Shown here: one piece after another, positions 11,861 through 23,961 of the stretch
How the letters are laid out: the number at the start of each line of letters is the position of its first letter
How positions within the stretch are numbered: the first letter of the stretch is position 1
From: Apiosordaria backusii
Taxonomy: Eukaryota; Ascomycota; Sordariomycetes; Sordariales; Lasiosphaeriaceae
Assembly: GCA_030549205.1 (NCBI GenBank)
Contig: JAUKTV010000002.1
Coordinates: 1,922,001 to 1,986,000 of the forward strand
Reading direction: 5' to 3'
Length of the DNA stretch: 64,000 nucleotides
Notes under the pieces: generated by a model
Seen by the model: only the letters and a program-made list of their open reading frames with translations
Databases searched by the model: none
Told to the model about the DNA's origin: nothing
Position numbers and translations under genes: made by a program

Positions 11861-12539
11861 TGTTAAAATATAGCACTTAGTTATAAACTTTACAGTGTAT
11901 TTTAGTTTATAACCTATAGGGCCAATAATAACTAATAGTTTAAAATTACAGTACTTACTAATACTTTATTATAGTAATTGCAGTAGTTTTCAGACCTTTA
12001 AAGTAGCCTGAAGTTTTAAGTAGTTAGTATATTATAATAGTAAAACGTTAGCGCCCTATACTTTATAAATAGCTTCCGGCTAACGTACTTAATAGTCAGA
12101 CTTAGCTGGCTAGTTAAGTCTATAGTTAGTAAATTTAATAGGTATTTAGGTCCTGCAGTTAGCGGACTTAATAGGCATTTAAGCCCTATAGTTAGCAGAC
12201 TTAATAGGTATTTAAGCCTTAGAATAGAAAGAAGTTTGGAAAGTAATATAAGGCTGAAGACCTATAATAGGTCTTATTCCTTATAACTATTTACTATAAT
12301 ATTTTCCTAGTTAATAAGTCAATTTAATATACTAATTTACTATATCTTATAGTGCCTTATAAGCCTATATTATAGTATCTACCTTCTATATATTATAGGG
12401 CATTGCCTCTATAATCTACCTTCCTTTAGTACCTAACTACTATCATATACTGCAGACAAAGCCCTCTTTACTCTTAGTGTTCTGCACCGTTCCCTGCATA
12501 GGTCTATACCTATAGGCCTGTAAGATACCTATCTCAACA
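11861..12539 (+). repeat. 3' LTR of copia copy 1
   Basis: The best preserved LTR copy, TGTTAAAATATAGC...CTCAACA, 679 bp. It keeps more C and G than the other three copies, for example GCACCGTTCCCTGCATAGG near 12486. A 34-bp unit is tandemly repeated three times around 12115-12220. Confidence 0.92.
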
Positions 12540-15160
12540 GAAAGTAACAGGCAGGACCTAAATCTTCAATATTGTAATACTCCCCTATAGTATTCTTTAA
12601 AGCTTAAAGCTATAAAGACTTAAGGCTTATAATTAAACAGTCGTTAATATAGCTAATAATAAAGATCTTATAGTTTAAGTAAAAATAGATAGCTATATTA
12701 AAGATAAAGGGCCTAAAACTTAAGGCCTAAGTTATTATAAGGACCTTCTATTATTAAAAGTAAGAAGCTTACTTTAAACTATATAAAGATTTCTTTAATA
12801 GAATAACTTAATCTTTAGTAAAGTCCTATCCGGCTATTTTTAATAGTATTACAGTATTAGTATTATTATAGGCAAACTTAAATAGTCTTTATAAAATTTC
12901 AATATAGATATTAAAATCGGTCTTTAAGTTTAAAAAGGCTTTTATAAAGTCTACCTACTTTAAATCTTAATTAAATATAGCTATAAAGGCTAATATAATT
13001 CTTTAAATTAAAGGCTTTATAATAGAAATATAGGTCTATTTAAAATCGATTTTAAAGGTCTATTAAAAACCTTAAGTAACTAATTAAGCCTTAAACTTTA
13101 CTATAATGCCCTATAAATTCTTCTTATCTTTAAAAACCTAATAGTTTATAATAGGCTACTTTTTAACTTAAAATTAGTAAATAAAATAAAAGGTTTTAAT
13201 AATAAGAAGTTAATATAATTTAGTAAAGATAGCCTATAACTATTGCTTCTTTTTAAAGTATTTTAGGGCTTACTTAAAGGTATTAGGCTTTAAGGCCTTT
13301 ATAAAATAGTACTTTTTATAATAAGAAACTAAATAAGAAATAAGCTTATTATAATTTATATTATTTATAGGTAGAAATTTCTTACATTACTTTTATAAAG
13401 TTTAAAGTAAAAGGATTTTAATAATAATAGAGGGTATTGTAAGTATTGGAATTGCAGGCTTAAGTAGTAGTTAAGTAGGTAATATAAAGGATAATTTAAG
13501 TATTAGAGAATTGGAAATTAGTAAAATAAAGGGACTGTAAATAGAAGGTTTAAGGATTTAAATAGTAATATCTTCTTTTAACTTATTAAAGTAGTTAAAG
13601 ACCTTTAAAAAACCTATAGGGCTTAAAGGACCTATAATCTAGGCCAATAGGTTTTTATAGAATTTAATAAAGTTAGTTTTAATAACTTTATTTAGGTTTA
13701 AATAGACTAAGTAGATCTAATAATTTAAAATAGCTATCAATCTTCTTTTAATTCTTTAAAAGGTAAGCTTAAGACCTATAGTTTAATCTTTAATAAAGAT
13801 ATATATTATAACCTTAGTATTTATAGCCCTATAGTTTAAAAGGTTTAGTTAGTATAGTATTTAAGAAAGTAATAGTTTATTATAAAAGGCTTAATAGGGT
13901 ATAAAATCTTTAAAGTTTTAGGCTATATAGTTAATAATTTCTACTATAAGAATAACTATATATTTTTAAAAAGTAATAAGGAGGCTTAAAGTTAAAATAG
14001 TAGCTTTAAGACTGTTTAAAATAACCTTAATAAAGCACTTAGTTAAGCTATTTTAATTAAAAGTTTTAAGGCTTAATATATTAAAGCTGATACTTTTTTT
14101 AATAAAGTAAATACTTAAAAGAAAGACTTCTTTTTCTCTATTATAATAAAAGTAAGTAAGATATTGCTAAAAGGTATTATTTAAGCCTTTAAATAGTAAA
14201 TAAAGTACTATAATAGTATTATCTTTAATAGTTAATAGCTTAAGAAATTAAAAATAGGTCTTTTAATTTACTATAATTAAACTATAAGGTTTTTTTAATA
14301 GTAAAATAGGCTTAATAGTAATAATATCCTTCTTTAAATAGTTTAAAGTAAAAGAAAGGTCTTAAATAGGATTTTTAAAAGGCCTTTAAAGGATTTTTAT
14401 AATATTATAGCTTTTATAAACTAAATCTTTAAACTTAACCTTTTATAAGTTAAATATACCTTTAATAATAAGAAAGGTCTTCTTTAAAAGGTTAAGATTT
14501 ATATATTTAAGCTATATATATTAAAAGATAGTTAATTAAACTAAGGCTAGTAAAGGCTTATTAGGATCTTTAAAAGACCTATCTTTTTTAAAAAAGTTAA
14601 GAACTTTAAAGAAGACCTTCTTTAAAATTTTAAAAGCTTTAAAGGCTTAAAGGAAAGTAAGGTAATTACTAAAGTATTATTAATAGGATATTTTCAGTTA
14701 AAGTTAGCTTTTAAAGTTAAAATAAAACCTTAATCTTTTAAAATTTAAAAAGATAATAAGATTATAGTTACTATTAGTAAGTTTTTAACTATATAAAGCT
14801 TTTTTAATACTATATAGACAGTCTTTATTAATAATATTCAGTAGAAAAGTAGGAATAAAGAAGGTTTTAATAAAGTTAATAGTTAAAAAATAGGCTTTAT
14901 TATTATAAGTTTTAATAAAGAATTAGACTTTTATAATACCTTTACCGATAATTTTTATAAAGCTATTTTCTATAATTAAAAGCTTAACTTTTACTTTAAT
15001 AAAGTTAGTAAAAAGGTTTTTATTATTATAAAAATAGACTATAGACTTAGTATTAAAGAGTTAGGCTTTTTTTAAAGTTAAGTTAATATAGTTAATTAAG
15101 TTAATAAATATAGAAGGTAGGACTTTAAAAGGTAGGGATATTGTAGATTTAATAAAGCTA

Positions 15161-15415
15161 AAATTGCTAGCGTCGCTTCGTTCGTCAGTCGCGTGGCCCT
15201 TCGCTGCGCTACGGGACGCTTCCTTCCTCACTCTCGCTCCTGGCAATTTTGACACGGGCACGAATTTCATGTGCGTATGTGGAGAGCAAACTCAATTGGG
15301 GTCAAGTGGGGAGTAAACGAAGCGACAATAACCTGTCCGGAGGCCAACAATCCCGTGTTCTGCTGAAGACTGTTTATTACAACTACAGCTAAACCTACAC
15401 AACTAAATCTTCTCT
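15161..15415. other. Helitron 3' terminal region
   Basis: This holds the element's non-coding 3' end: the inverted repeat AAAATTGCTA (15160-15169) / TGGCAATTTT (15241-15250) around a GC-rich 71-bp loop, then the CCTGTCCGGAGG subterminal repeat (15332-15343). A short minus-strand frame at 15061-15270 crosses the element border and is not a gene. Confidence 0.6.
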
Positions 15416-18400
15416 CTACACAGTAAAGCCATCGCTTGTATCGCTCGAGTCATCCTCCTCTTCCATGTCAGAGCTATCGGAGCTCATATACCCGCCTATG
15501 TTACTCGACCCAACCTCCTCTTCCTGTGGACCCAACCGCTGCAGCCTCCTTGTCTCGTAATCAGCTATCTTCAGTTGCATGCTCCGTATCGGATCTTCGC
15601 AATATATCCTACTCCGATCAAACGGCGACTCAAACATCAGGCCATCCAGTGTTTTGACCCTGGAAACAGCTACGTAGGACAGGCCGGACGCGAACTCTGG
15701 CTCGGAGATGTCACAAACCACCTTGTCGAGAGTGATGCCCTGTGACTTGTGCACCGTGATGGCGTAGCACACAAGCAGTGGGAACTGCTTGCGGAGGCCG
15801 GTGCCAGCCCCAAGAACAAACACGTGTTGGACCCTGAGGATTGGAACCACCGGCCTAGCCCCATCACGAAGCTCTTCCCCGCTAGGCAACAGGAACGGCG
15901 GCCCGGTGTAGTTGTCAAACGCTACCATGATAACCTGCGGTGGGTCGTTTTCTACGTTGGCTCCCTCCGCCCACGAGATGTCGTATACGGTGCCCTGCGC
16001 ACCGTTCACGAGGCCAACGTTGGCCCAGAGATTCCTCGTCAGCATAACCCGGCAACCAATACAAAGAGGCAATCGTTTGACCAGGTTGCCGGCGTCGGAG
16101 GACTTGACCCTGTCTGCGCCGGCGCCCTCGTGCGTCGCGTTCACCTGGACAACCGCCCTTCGCAGGCCCAGAAGGTGCCGATGGTTATACTCTTCAACCT
16201 GCGCCTTGACGGGAAAGATGCGGAGGGCGTTATCAAAAGCCTCCACCTCGGCCGGGGGTAGCTTGATCGCACATCTCGAGGTGAGAAGCTCCCACGACGG
16301 AATGGACACCTTCGCCTGCCTCAGTTCCTGCAGGGCCTGCCGGAACAGAGCCTGGTCCTCACCCTGCTGGCGCTGGACCGTGGATAAGAACACCGACTTG
16401 TCGAACGAAAGGTATACGTTACGGCCGACAATCTCCATATCCCGCAAGTCACCCGCCGCAGAGTATAGCGGCTTGCTCATGACAGGGGGGAGCTGGAAGA
16501 AATCGCCTATGAGGATGACGCTGAGCCCACCGAGATACTGCTCGCGGCGCTCGGGGAAGATCTCACGGAGCCGCCGATCGATCCAGGCCAGATTTTTCCG
16601 CCCCAGCATGCTCTTCTCGTCGATGATGAGGTAGTGGATCGGCCTAAACTGTCGCTGCAGGGAGCTGAGGACCGTTGGGGTTTCCGAGAGCGGGCGGTAG
16701 TTGCCGTCCACCGGGAGCCGGAAGAGGGAATGGAGGGTCTGGCCCGTGATCTGGTTGCTGGCTACACCGGTAGGCGCCGCCCGGATGATTGGCGAGGGCT
16801 GGCCGCGCCTGGCTGCTTTGGCTTGCAGGCGAGAGGAGATCACCTTCACCATGTACGACTTGCCGGTCCCTCCGCCCCCGTCCACCTGGATCCGGAGCGG
16901 GGCTGGGTTCTGACCTCGGTTGGTTGCCCTGTAGTGTCCTAGAATGGCGTCGTACACCAGCCGCTGCTCGGTGTTAAGAGTGTCACAGGCCTCGCGCGGG
17001 AGCTGCTCGACGTTGTAATTGCCGGGAGAATCCCCCCGGAGCTCGGTCCAATAGGTTCCGTCGTTAAACAGCTCGTGGGAATAAAGGCCGATGTGGCGGG
17101 TCCAGTCGTAGTTTACGTCGATGTCGCGGCGGCCGAGTAAATCTGCCTCCTCCTGGGGAAGCTCGAGGTCAGGTACCATACGTGCCATCTCGTGCCAATC
17201 CTCAAGGGTGATATCAACCACATCACCGCCAGGCTCAAACAGCTCCTCGTCAGGCTCGGGTTCCTCCTCGTCCTCGACGCCATAATGGTCGTCGGGGTGG
17301 TCGTGATGAATGGCGCAGTGCCTGTAGGCGACCTCGTAGGTTTCAAACAGCAGGTTGTCGGCTCGTAAAAGATCCGTGGGTTGGCGGTGAGGATGGTTAA
17401 GCAGGAGCTTAATACGGCAGAAATTAGGCCACTGCTGGTGCGAGCGAACAGGCTTGTATCTGGGGTAGTAGTACAAAACCCTGGGCCGCGCAGGAGGTTG
17501 CCACACAGCCCATCTCGAAGGATCGCGGGCCTTGAAGTTCCAGTTCTCAAGGAAGTCAAAGTACGTCACCTCCTCCATGTGTGCCGGCCGGTTGAGGTAT
17601 TTGTCGTAGACATTCGAGGATTCCTCGACTTCGCCGTCAGCAGTGATGTCGATGGGCCGGGCGTGTCGCTCGCGGGGCCGGCAGTCCACGCTCTGCACCA
17701 CCCGGCTGTCGTCCTGGAGAGGAAGGCCCAGCAGGATGTGGCAGATCTCCTGCGCGGAGTAGTCCCTCTCACCCACCAGCTTGTTCATCAGCTTGGATAC
17801 GAACGAAAGCATGGGGTTGCGGTCGGAAACGTAAGGCATTATGCCGCGGGCGATCTGCGCGTACGTGTTGGTCTGGGCCTCCGACTTGCTGCAGTACTTT
17901 GCAGCGTAGTTGATCACAGCCTGTACGCCGGTGCAGGGCGAGCAGTCAGTGTTGGCGAGCCAGCAGAGCGAGATCATCGGGTTGTACTGGTTCATGTGGG
18001 TGTCGTTTCTCTCGGCCTCGAAATGCCACCATTTCGTACCTGCTCTCCTAACAACACCCGCAGCTGGCCGCTCGGGGCGGGGAAAGAGGAACCGGCATGT
18101 TGGCTGCGGCGGGGGTTGCTCTGGCTCACCGGCCTCACCGGCTTCTGCTCGGGCTGCCGACTGTCTGGCCCGCTCCGCATCTCTCTTGGTTAGGCGGAGG
18201 CAGTATGTAGTGGAACAATGGTGCCGCTGGCATCGGTTTACAATACGGTTGAGCCACTCCCAGGTAATCTCGGTCTCGAGAGGGTCTACGGACAGGGGAT
18301 TGCCCTCGTCCGCGCCCTGGTCCCGCTGTGGGTTCAGGGCTGTGATATGGTAACCCCAGACCGTCGCAAAGTTGTCTCGTGTATCTTTCGTCGACATGTC

Positions 18401-20781
18401 GGGATCCGGGCTCCCATTGAACCAATACAGCCCATGGGCGTGGCTGCTGCCGCGGCCTTGCCACTCGTAACGGTACCAATAATCTTCCAGGTTGAACTTC
18501 TTCTCGAGCACAATCTTCCGGAACAGCTTGTTGCGAGAGTGGAAGTGCCAGGCTGCGATATGCGGGTTCTCACGCAGCAACTGACGTGACTTAGCCATAC
18601 GCGCACGCTCGTCCAGAACCTTCCATTCTTCGTACTCGGGCATGTGCCGGTATAGGCTCTGCCAATGAAGGTCGGCTGGGCTCTGGGTGATGAAGGCAGC
18701 TGGGACGCCAAGGCAGTGGGCAAACGCCTCACACTCACGCCGCCGGCGATACCAAAAAGGACGGGTGCCCTTAATCACACCCGCAAAACGCGAGATACGA
18801 TTTAAGATCGCTTGAGCTTCTGGCTGTTCGGGGTCGGCCAGAGCTCGCTGGAGGTCCTCCTTGGTAAGCGGCGTGCGATGGTGCTTACTGACATAGAACT
18901 TGCTGTTGCTGCGTGCTTGCTGACGCATTAGCGTGTTCAAGGCAATAAAGCGAAAGCTGTGGTGCCTAGCGAACCGGCCATCCTCCCACTTTATGGCATG
19001 CTCAATATAATTCTGGTAGGATATATTGCGTTGCCTGGGCTCAACAAAATCCGCAACGCCCTGGGGAAATAAGGTGGGGCAGGCCAAAGAAAGCAGTGCG
19101 TACTTCTGGTTAAATTCATCCAAAGGCGTACGACGGATAGATGGCATGGGTAGCTGGTGTGCCGAGTGCGGGTCGGCGTGTCGTAGGGGGACCCGTTCGG
19201 TATCCTCAGCGACGGTGTTGTCGACACGGCCCTGGAGTTGATTAAGCTCAGTCTCCTGGATGAGCAGGTTGGGCACTGCGGCTTCGTCGATAACCTCAGA
19301 ATCTTCCAGCTCTGGCTCCTCGACCGGGTCAACATCAGGGCCAAAATCGGCAGGCAAACCCGAGGTCTCGTCAACTTCATGGATGCTTAGCTGGTCGAAG
19401 ACGTTGCCATCTTCGGGGAGCTGGGAAAGATTGTCGTGATTCAAAGTAAAGTCTCGGTAGCCTGGGTGGTTGAGGGAAAGAAACTTAAGCCAGGCCTCTA
19501 CTGCGGCGCGGCGGACGCGGAATCGTCGGCGGAACTGCCGATCCATCCGGGCCACGTTCTCGGAACCACGAGGCCGAAGGATAACGACATCGAGGTCTTT
19601 GGGTAGCAAAGGGAGCTCACTATATACCTTGCCAACGTCACGCAAGAAGTGTACAACATGCCCACGATACTTATACTGCTGCCCACGAACCTATGTTTTG
19701 TCAGTTACCAAACCCTTTGCTTCCATCCTCGTTACGTACTGTAAATACATTGACGCTGACGTGCACCCGCGCAATAAACATCTCCTCCAACGGCTCAAGC
19801 CTGGGCAGATCATTAGGTACAGGGCCAAAATCCAGCTTGTTCGCAGCCGAAAAGAAAAAAGGCTCGTCCTGACGCTTCTTATCATCCTTATCGTGGCAAC
19901 GCTTGCAGATCCTATCCCCTTTGAGCTCCATGTCGAACCACCGCTCTTTGCACCGTGGGCAGTATTGCATCTGCTCGGCAGCAAGTGCCCTGTCGAATTC
20001 TGCCTTGATGGCGAGGTCTTCCGCGGTTAGAGGCGACTCCTAATCGGCCCCTGTAAACTGAGGGGGAGGCTCGTCGAATTCGCGGGGAGCTGGTTGGGGG
20101 GAGGAGCGTCTGCGTGGTCGGCCGCGAGGAATTCGGTCAAGGCGCGGTCGTCCTCGGCGACGGCCACGAGCAGGTGTGGACGGTGAGGGTGGTGGCCGTC
20201 GCTGTGGAACTAGAGATCCCACGCGAGGCACTTCATCGTCAGCTTCCATCTCTTCCTCAGGCTCTCTCGGCTGAGCAGAGGGTGGGAGGTCGGTGGCGGG
20301 GTCCTGGATCTCTTGTTGCTGGCGAAGCAAGCCACTCATCGTCGGGGTCTGGGAAGGTTCTTCACCATGGCGACGCTCGAGGCGATGCCGTCGCTGGATG
20401 TACGAGATCTCGCTGCGAGCAGCAGCCATTTCGGGAGTATCCGTACTGACACGGCCGCCTTCGCGGTATCGCTGGGCAAGGACCGTATGGGTGAGATTCT
20501 GGCGAGGCGCAACCGCTGGATCTTGTCCGCCGGCTATCGCAGCTGCTCTGGAAATGCGTGCAGCCGACGCGGTTACCTAGGAATAAGGTTAGTAAAGCAA
20601 CGGAGGAAGATAGAACTGATAGACTCGCCTGTTGCCTCGTGCGATTACGGCAATCCGAGCAATTGACGACGATCCTTCGAGGGCCTCGTACCGACCAGAA
20701 TTGGTCGCTGGGCTTCTCTACGCGGCAAAGATAGCAAACTTTGGAAGAAACCACCTCCGCCGCACCCGCCTCGTCCGCCAT
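15416..20781 (-). CDS. Helitron Rep/helicase transposase (three exons, one internal stop)
   Basis: Rolling-circle transposase with HUH nuclease and Pif1-type helicase. I infer three exons: 20629-20781, 19740-20576 and 15416-19690, 1754 codons in all. Exon 1 (MADEAGAAEVV) has a CxxC...CxxC zinc-ribbon-like unit. Intron 1 (20577-20628) has a GC donor (CAG|GCGAGT). Intron 2 (19691-19739, GTACGT...CATAG) restores the conserved join FT-VRGQQYKYRG. Exon 2 has CPRCKERW...CKRC zinc fingers and one in-frame TAG at 20040-20042 (codon 230). Exon 3 carries the Helitron-like N domain, HUH motif SSHAHGLYW, the catalytic two-tyrosine motif YAAKY, Walker A GGGGTGKS, Walker B LIIDE, and ends with the helicase motif VAVSRV. 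Apart from the TAG it looks functional. The TAG could come from CAG by a single RIP-type C-to-T change. Confidence 0.88.
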
Positions 20782-21346
20782 GGATACTGAATAGGCCGGC
20801 CATAACGGGCAAACAATACCACAGAGGAAAGGAGCGTCGGTTAGAAATGACGGATAGTGAATGAAGGCGTTGGGGTGCGATTGAGGTCTGCGGTGCGATC
20901 GATTGTTGGATGAAGAATGGAGGAAATGGAAATTCGCGGTAGGAGAAATTTGAAGTGGGAGGAATTAAATTTGACGCGGGGGGTCAAAGGCAAAGTGGGG
21001 CATTCTTGTGGAAGGCAGTGTGGGGCAAGGCGCGTAATCACGTGCAATGCGCGCAATCGCCCGGGCGCACCCAAACACGATCTCAAACCGTATTCAAACG
21101 CCTGCATGTCAGCCATTTCGTGGACCTTCAGAAATCGGATTTCAGATCTAGATTTGCCATACAGTTACGCACAGAATGGTACCGGTTGCATAAGTTTTGG
21201 AGGTGGTGCCGAATTGGACCCACTCTCCGGTAGCCCCCGACCAATCTCTCTTGAGCGATAAGACTCTTATCAATTTTGTATGCGATTTTTTGGAAGTTTG
21301 GCAGGAATATTGTCCTCCGGACAGGAATATTGTCCTCCGGACAGGA
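20782..21346. other. Helitron 5' leader and terminus
   Basis: Probable promoter/leader of the transposase, followed by the 5' end of the element. At 21302-21341 a 20-bp unit CAGGAATATTGTCCTCCGGA stands twice in direct tandem, followed by CAGGA, then host TAATATTT. Small frames here match nothing I recognise. Confidence 0.6.
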
Positions 21347-22332
21347 TAATATTTATAAAGTATAGTTGGCTTTAAAGTTTTAATATTGTAAAATTCTATA
21401 TTAAAGTTAAAGCCTACTATAAAAGAAATTTCCTTAGAATTTCTAAAGTCTTTAATATCCTTTTTTTTTTATCTTCCTTTTTCTTTTTCTTTTTTTTAGT
21501 AAACTTAAGCTTTATAAGGTTCTTTATAAAGGTATTTAAAACTTTTAAGGCTTTAAAGTCTTTAATAAAGGTAATATAAGAATAAAGTGTAAAAAAGGCT
21601 TAAGTAACTATAGTATTGGAAATATAGATTTTAATTAGAAGCTTCTTTTATAAAAATTCTAATATAGGATAGTAAAAATAACTAAAATTATACTTATTTT
21701 AGTAAATTAAAACTTTAAAGTGTTTATACTATAGTAGAAAACTGCCTTTTAATAAGCTTAAGTAATGATTAATTTAATTAATAAGCTAAATTATAATACT
21801 TAAACTTTAAAGCCTTATAATAAAGGTATTAAATTTAATATTATATTTAATTACTTTTAATAAACTATCGAATTTAATAGTATAGTAAGCCTTATAAAGT
21901 TTATTTTAAAAGATAGCTTAAGTAGAGGTATACTAAACTTATAATCGTTAGAAAAGGGTTACTAGAGAGTCTTTAACTTTAATAGTAAATAGTAGGTCTA
22001 CTTATAAGGTATTTTAAATAGTAAAAAGAAGGAAGGCTTTTAGGTTATTATTTAATAAATTAATAACTAACTTAGGCTTATTTATAAACTTAAAAAGGCC
22101 TAAAACCTTTATTTAAATAGTAAAAGCCTAATATTAAAAGCGCCAATTTTTAAGACCTAAAAGCTTTTATTCTTTAGTAAGGTAAAGGATCTATTTACTA
22201 AGATCCTTTATTAAAAGTATAATAGTCTTTTAAGTAGTTTAACTTAAAGAGGATATTATAATAAGTATAATAATAAAGGCTGATAAACCTATATAAGTTA
22301 AAGTAATTAAAGATAAAGGTAATATAAGTAGG

Positions 22333-22734
22333 TGTTACGTTCTTGAATGCGGACCCCCGGCAGCCTCGGCCAATCAGAAGGAAGAAGGGGACAGCCAATC
22401 AAAGGAATAGGAGACAGACCTACCAGGAAAGGATCATTGGGATAAGAGCATGATCCGGGAATAGGATCATTGGATCATTGTGGTGATCCAACGATCCGGC
22501 TCTAGGGGATCATTAGGAAAGGACAATGATCCAGGAAATAACGGTCTATATATACGGAGGAACTAGATAGCTTGTAGATAGTTCCGCAGTATGCAATCAC
22601 AGCTTGTATTCACGGTATCTTGTGTTTACATTGAGACATCTTGTTGTGCACTGTTTAGCTGCACCGAACCAATTGTCAGAAGTTACCTTCAACCGAGTAT
22701 CCCTTTCAGAGGTTCTGTACAGGGGTTCGTCACA
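22333..22734 (+). mobile_element. Solo LTR of a Ty3/gypsy element
   Basis: A 402-bp LTR, TGTTACGTTC...GGTTCGTCACA, flanked by a perfect 5-bp target duplication GTAGG (22328-22332 and 22735-22739). It sits in RIP-mutated copia copy 2 with no internal region, so it is a solo LTR left by LTR-LTR recombination. It is GC-normal and unmutated. A TATA box (TCTATATATACGG) lies at about 22548-22560. Downstream of that it matches the LTR at 4155-4579 closely; upstream (U3) it differs, with a dense array of GATC motifs at 22430-22535. Confidence 0.93.
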
Positions 22735-23282
22735 GTAGGTTTATAAAAGGTTTAAAAGAAAATTTAAGGAAGCTTAAAGTAGTATGTTCTGGTAAAAGGC
22801 AAGTATTAAAATTGTTAATATAAATATTAACTTAATTAATTTTAGTACTTAAAGCTCTAATTTAATTAATAAGACCTACTATAGTAGCCTTAATTTTACT
22901 ATTAAAAGTAATTACAAAGTTATTTTATAACTGTTAAAAGTACTAAGTAAAGTTAAAGCCTTTAAAAAGGTTAAAAGTTAATAAAAAGCTAAAGGTCCTT
23001 AAAGCTTTAAGGCTTATAGAAAGGTTATATATATCTTTATCCTCTATAGTAAAGGAGGTTAAAGGCTTAAAAGGGAAGTAAAAGTACTATTGGAAGTGTT
23101 AGAATACTGTTTTTAAGTCTTTAGCGTTTAAAAGGAAAGTAAAAGTATTGTTAAAAGTACTAGAACGTTATTTCTTAAGTCTTTAATAGTTTAAAATAAA
23201 TAGGGCTTATAAGATAGGTATTATTGTAAAGGCTATAAAATAAAGGAATTTACTTAAGCAATATAAGCCTAGGCTTATAACC

Positions 23283-23961
23283 TATTAAAATAAGTATTTT
23301 ATAGGCCTATAGGTATAGACCTATATAAAGAACGGTATAGAATATTAAAAGTAAAGAGGGCTTTGTTTATAATATACAATAGTAGTTAGGTATTAAAGGA
23401 AAGTAGATTATAAAGGCAATATCCTATAATATATAGAAGGTAGATACTATAATATAGGCTTATAAGGTATTGTAAAATATAGTAAATTAATATATTAAAT
23501 TAACTTATTAATTAAGAAAATATTATAGTAAATAGTTATAAAGGATAAGACTTATTATAGGTCTTTAGTCCTATATTATTTTCTAAACCTTTTTCTATTT
23601 TAAGGCTTAAATATCTATTAAGTCTATTAACTATAGGGCCTAAATGTCTATTAAGTCTGTTAACTATAAGGCCTAAATGTCTATTAAGTCTACTAATTAT
23701 AAACTTAACCAGTTAGTTAAGTTTAATTATTAAGTATATTAACTAAAAGCTATTTATAAAGTATAAGGCGTTAACGTTTTACTATTATAGTACGTTAATT
23801 GCTTAGGGCTTCGGGCTATTTTAGGGGTCTGAAAACTACTGCAATTACCGTAATAGAGTATTGGTAAGTGCTATGATTTTAAGCCATTAGTTGTTATTGG
23901 CCTTATAGGTTATAGGCTAAAATACACTGTAAAGTCTACAACTAAGTGCTGTATTTCAATA
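23283..23961 (-). repeat. 5' LTR of copia copy 2
   Basis: A 679-bp reverse-complement match to the LTRs of copy 1, ending GTATTTCAATA at 23961. The PBS-like sequence GGTTATAAGCC (minus sense) directly abuts it at 23272-23282. Three tandem units of about 34 bp (GGCCTAAATGTCTATTAAGT) are clear around 23605-23700. Confidence 0.9.

Larger units (their letters stand above)
6086..12539 (+). mobile_element. Full-length RIP-mutated copia-type retrotransposon (copy 1)
   Basis: A complete 6454-bp element with two LTRs of identical length (6086-6764 and 11861-12539, 679 bp each), flanked by the 5-bp duplication GAAAG (6081-6085 and 12540-12544). It sits inside copy 2 in the opposite orientation, and joining the flanks across it restores the copy 2 sequence. 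After the 5' LTR comes a mutated PBS GATTATAAGCT (6765-6775). Before the 3' LTR is a polypurine tract AAAGGGGG (11853-11860). The RT-RNaseH order and motifs are of copia type. CpA and TpG are almost absent (for example 8341-8400 has none), which is the RIP signature. Confidence 0.93.
15161..21346 (-). mobile_element. Autonomous Helitron (Helitron2-like), nearly intact, inserted in RIP-mutated copia
   Basis: A GC-rich 6.2-kb island in AT-rich copia DNA. The copia flanks rejoin as AAAGCTA|TAATATTTATAAAG, matching the uninterrupted copy 1 stretch near 8330-8370. The insertion is therefore between A and T with no target duplication, as for rolling-circle elements. In element sense the 5' end is TCCTGTCCGGAGGACAATAT, starting at 21346 and present as a 20-bp tandem duplication. 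The 3' end (15161 side) lacks an obvious CTRR terminus. Instead CCTGTCCGGAGG recurs inverted at 15332-15343, and a 10-bp inverted repeat (15160-15169 with 15241-15250) could fold into a terminal hairpin. Subterminal inverted repeats of this kind are known from Helitron2/Helentron elements. It carries one gene, the Rep-helicase. Confidence 0.85.
4580..23961 (-). mobile_element. RIP-mutated copia-type retrotransposon (copy 2), split by three later insertions
   Basis: This minus-strand element is found by aligning its pieces with the complete copy at 6086-12539. The 5' LTR is at 23283-23961, the PBS-like GGTTATAAGCC (minus sense) at 23272-23282, and internal sequence continues leftward through 22740-23271, 21347-22332, 12545-15160 and 5199-6085. 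The 3' LTR at 4580-5198 is cut short by the gypsy element. Without the insertions (6086-12544, 15161-21346, 22333-22739) the pieces total about 6.3 kb, close to the 6454 bp of the intact copy, so nothing large is missing. All frames are full of stops and CpA/TpG are rare, so it is dead. Its own target duplication should be AGTCT (23962-23966). Confidence 0.85.

Noticed and set aside
15061..15270. 69-codon minus-strand frame
   Set aside because: It crosses the border between RIP-mutated copia and the Helitron 3' end and has no conserved motif.
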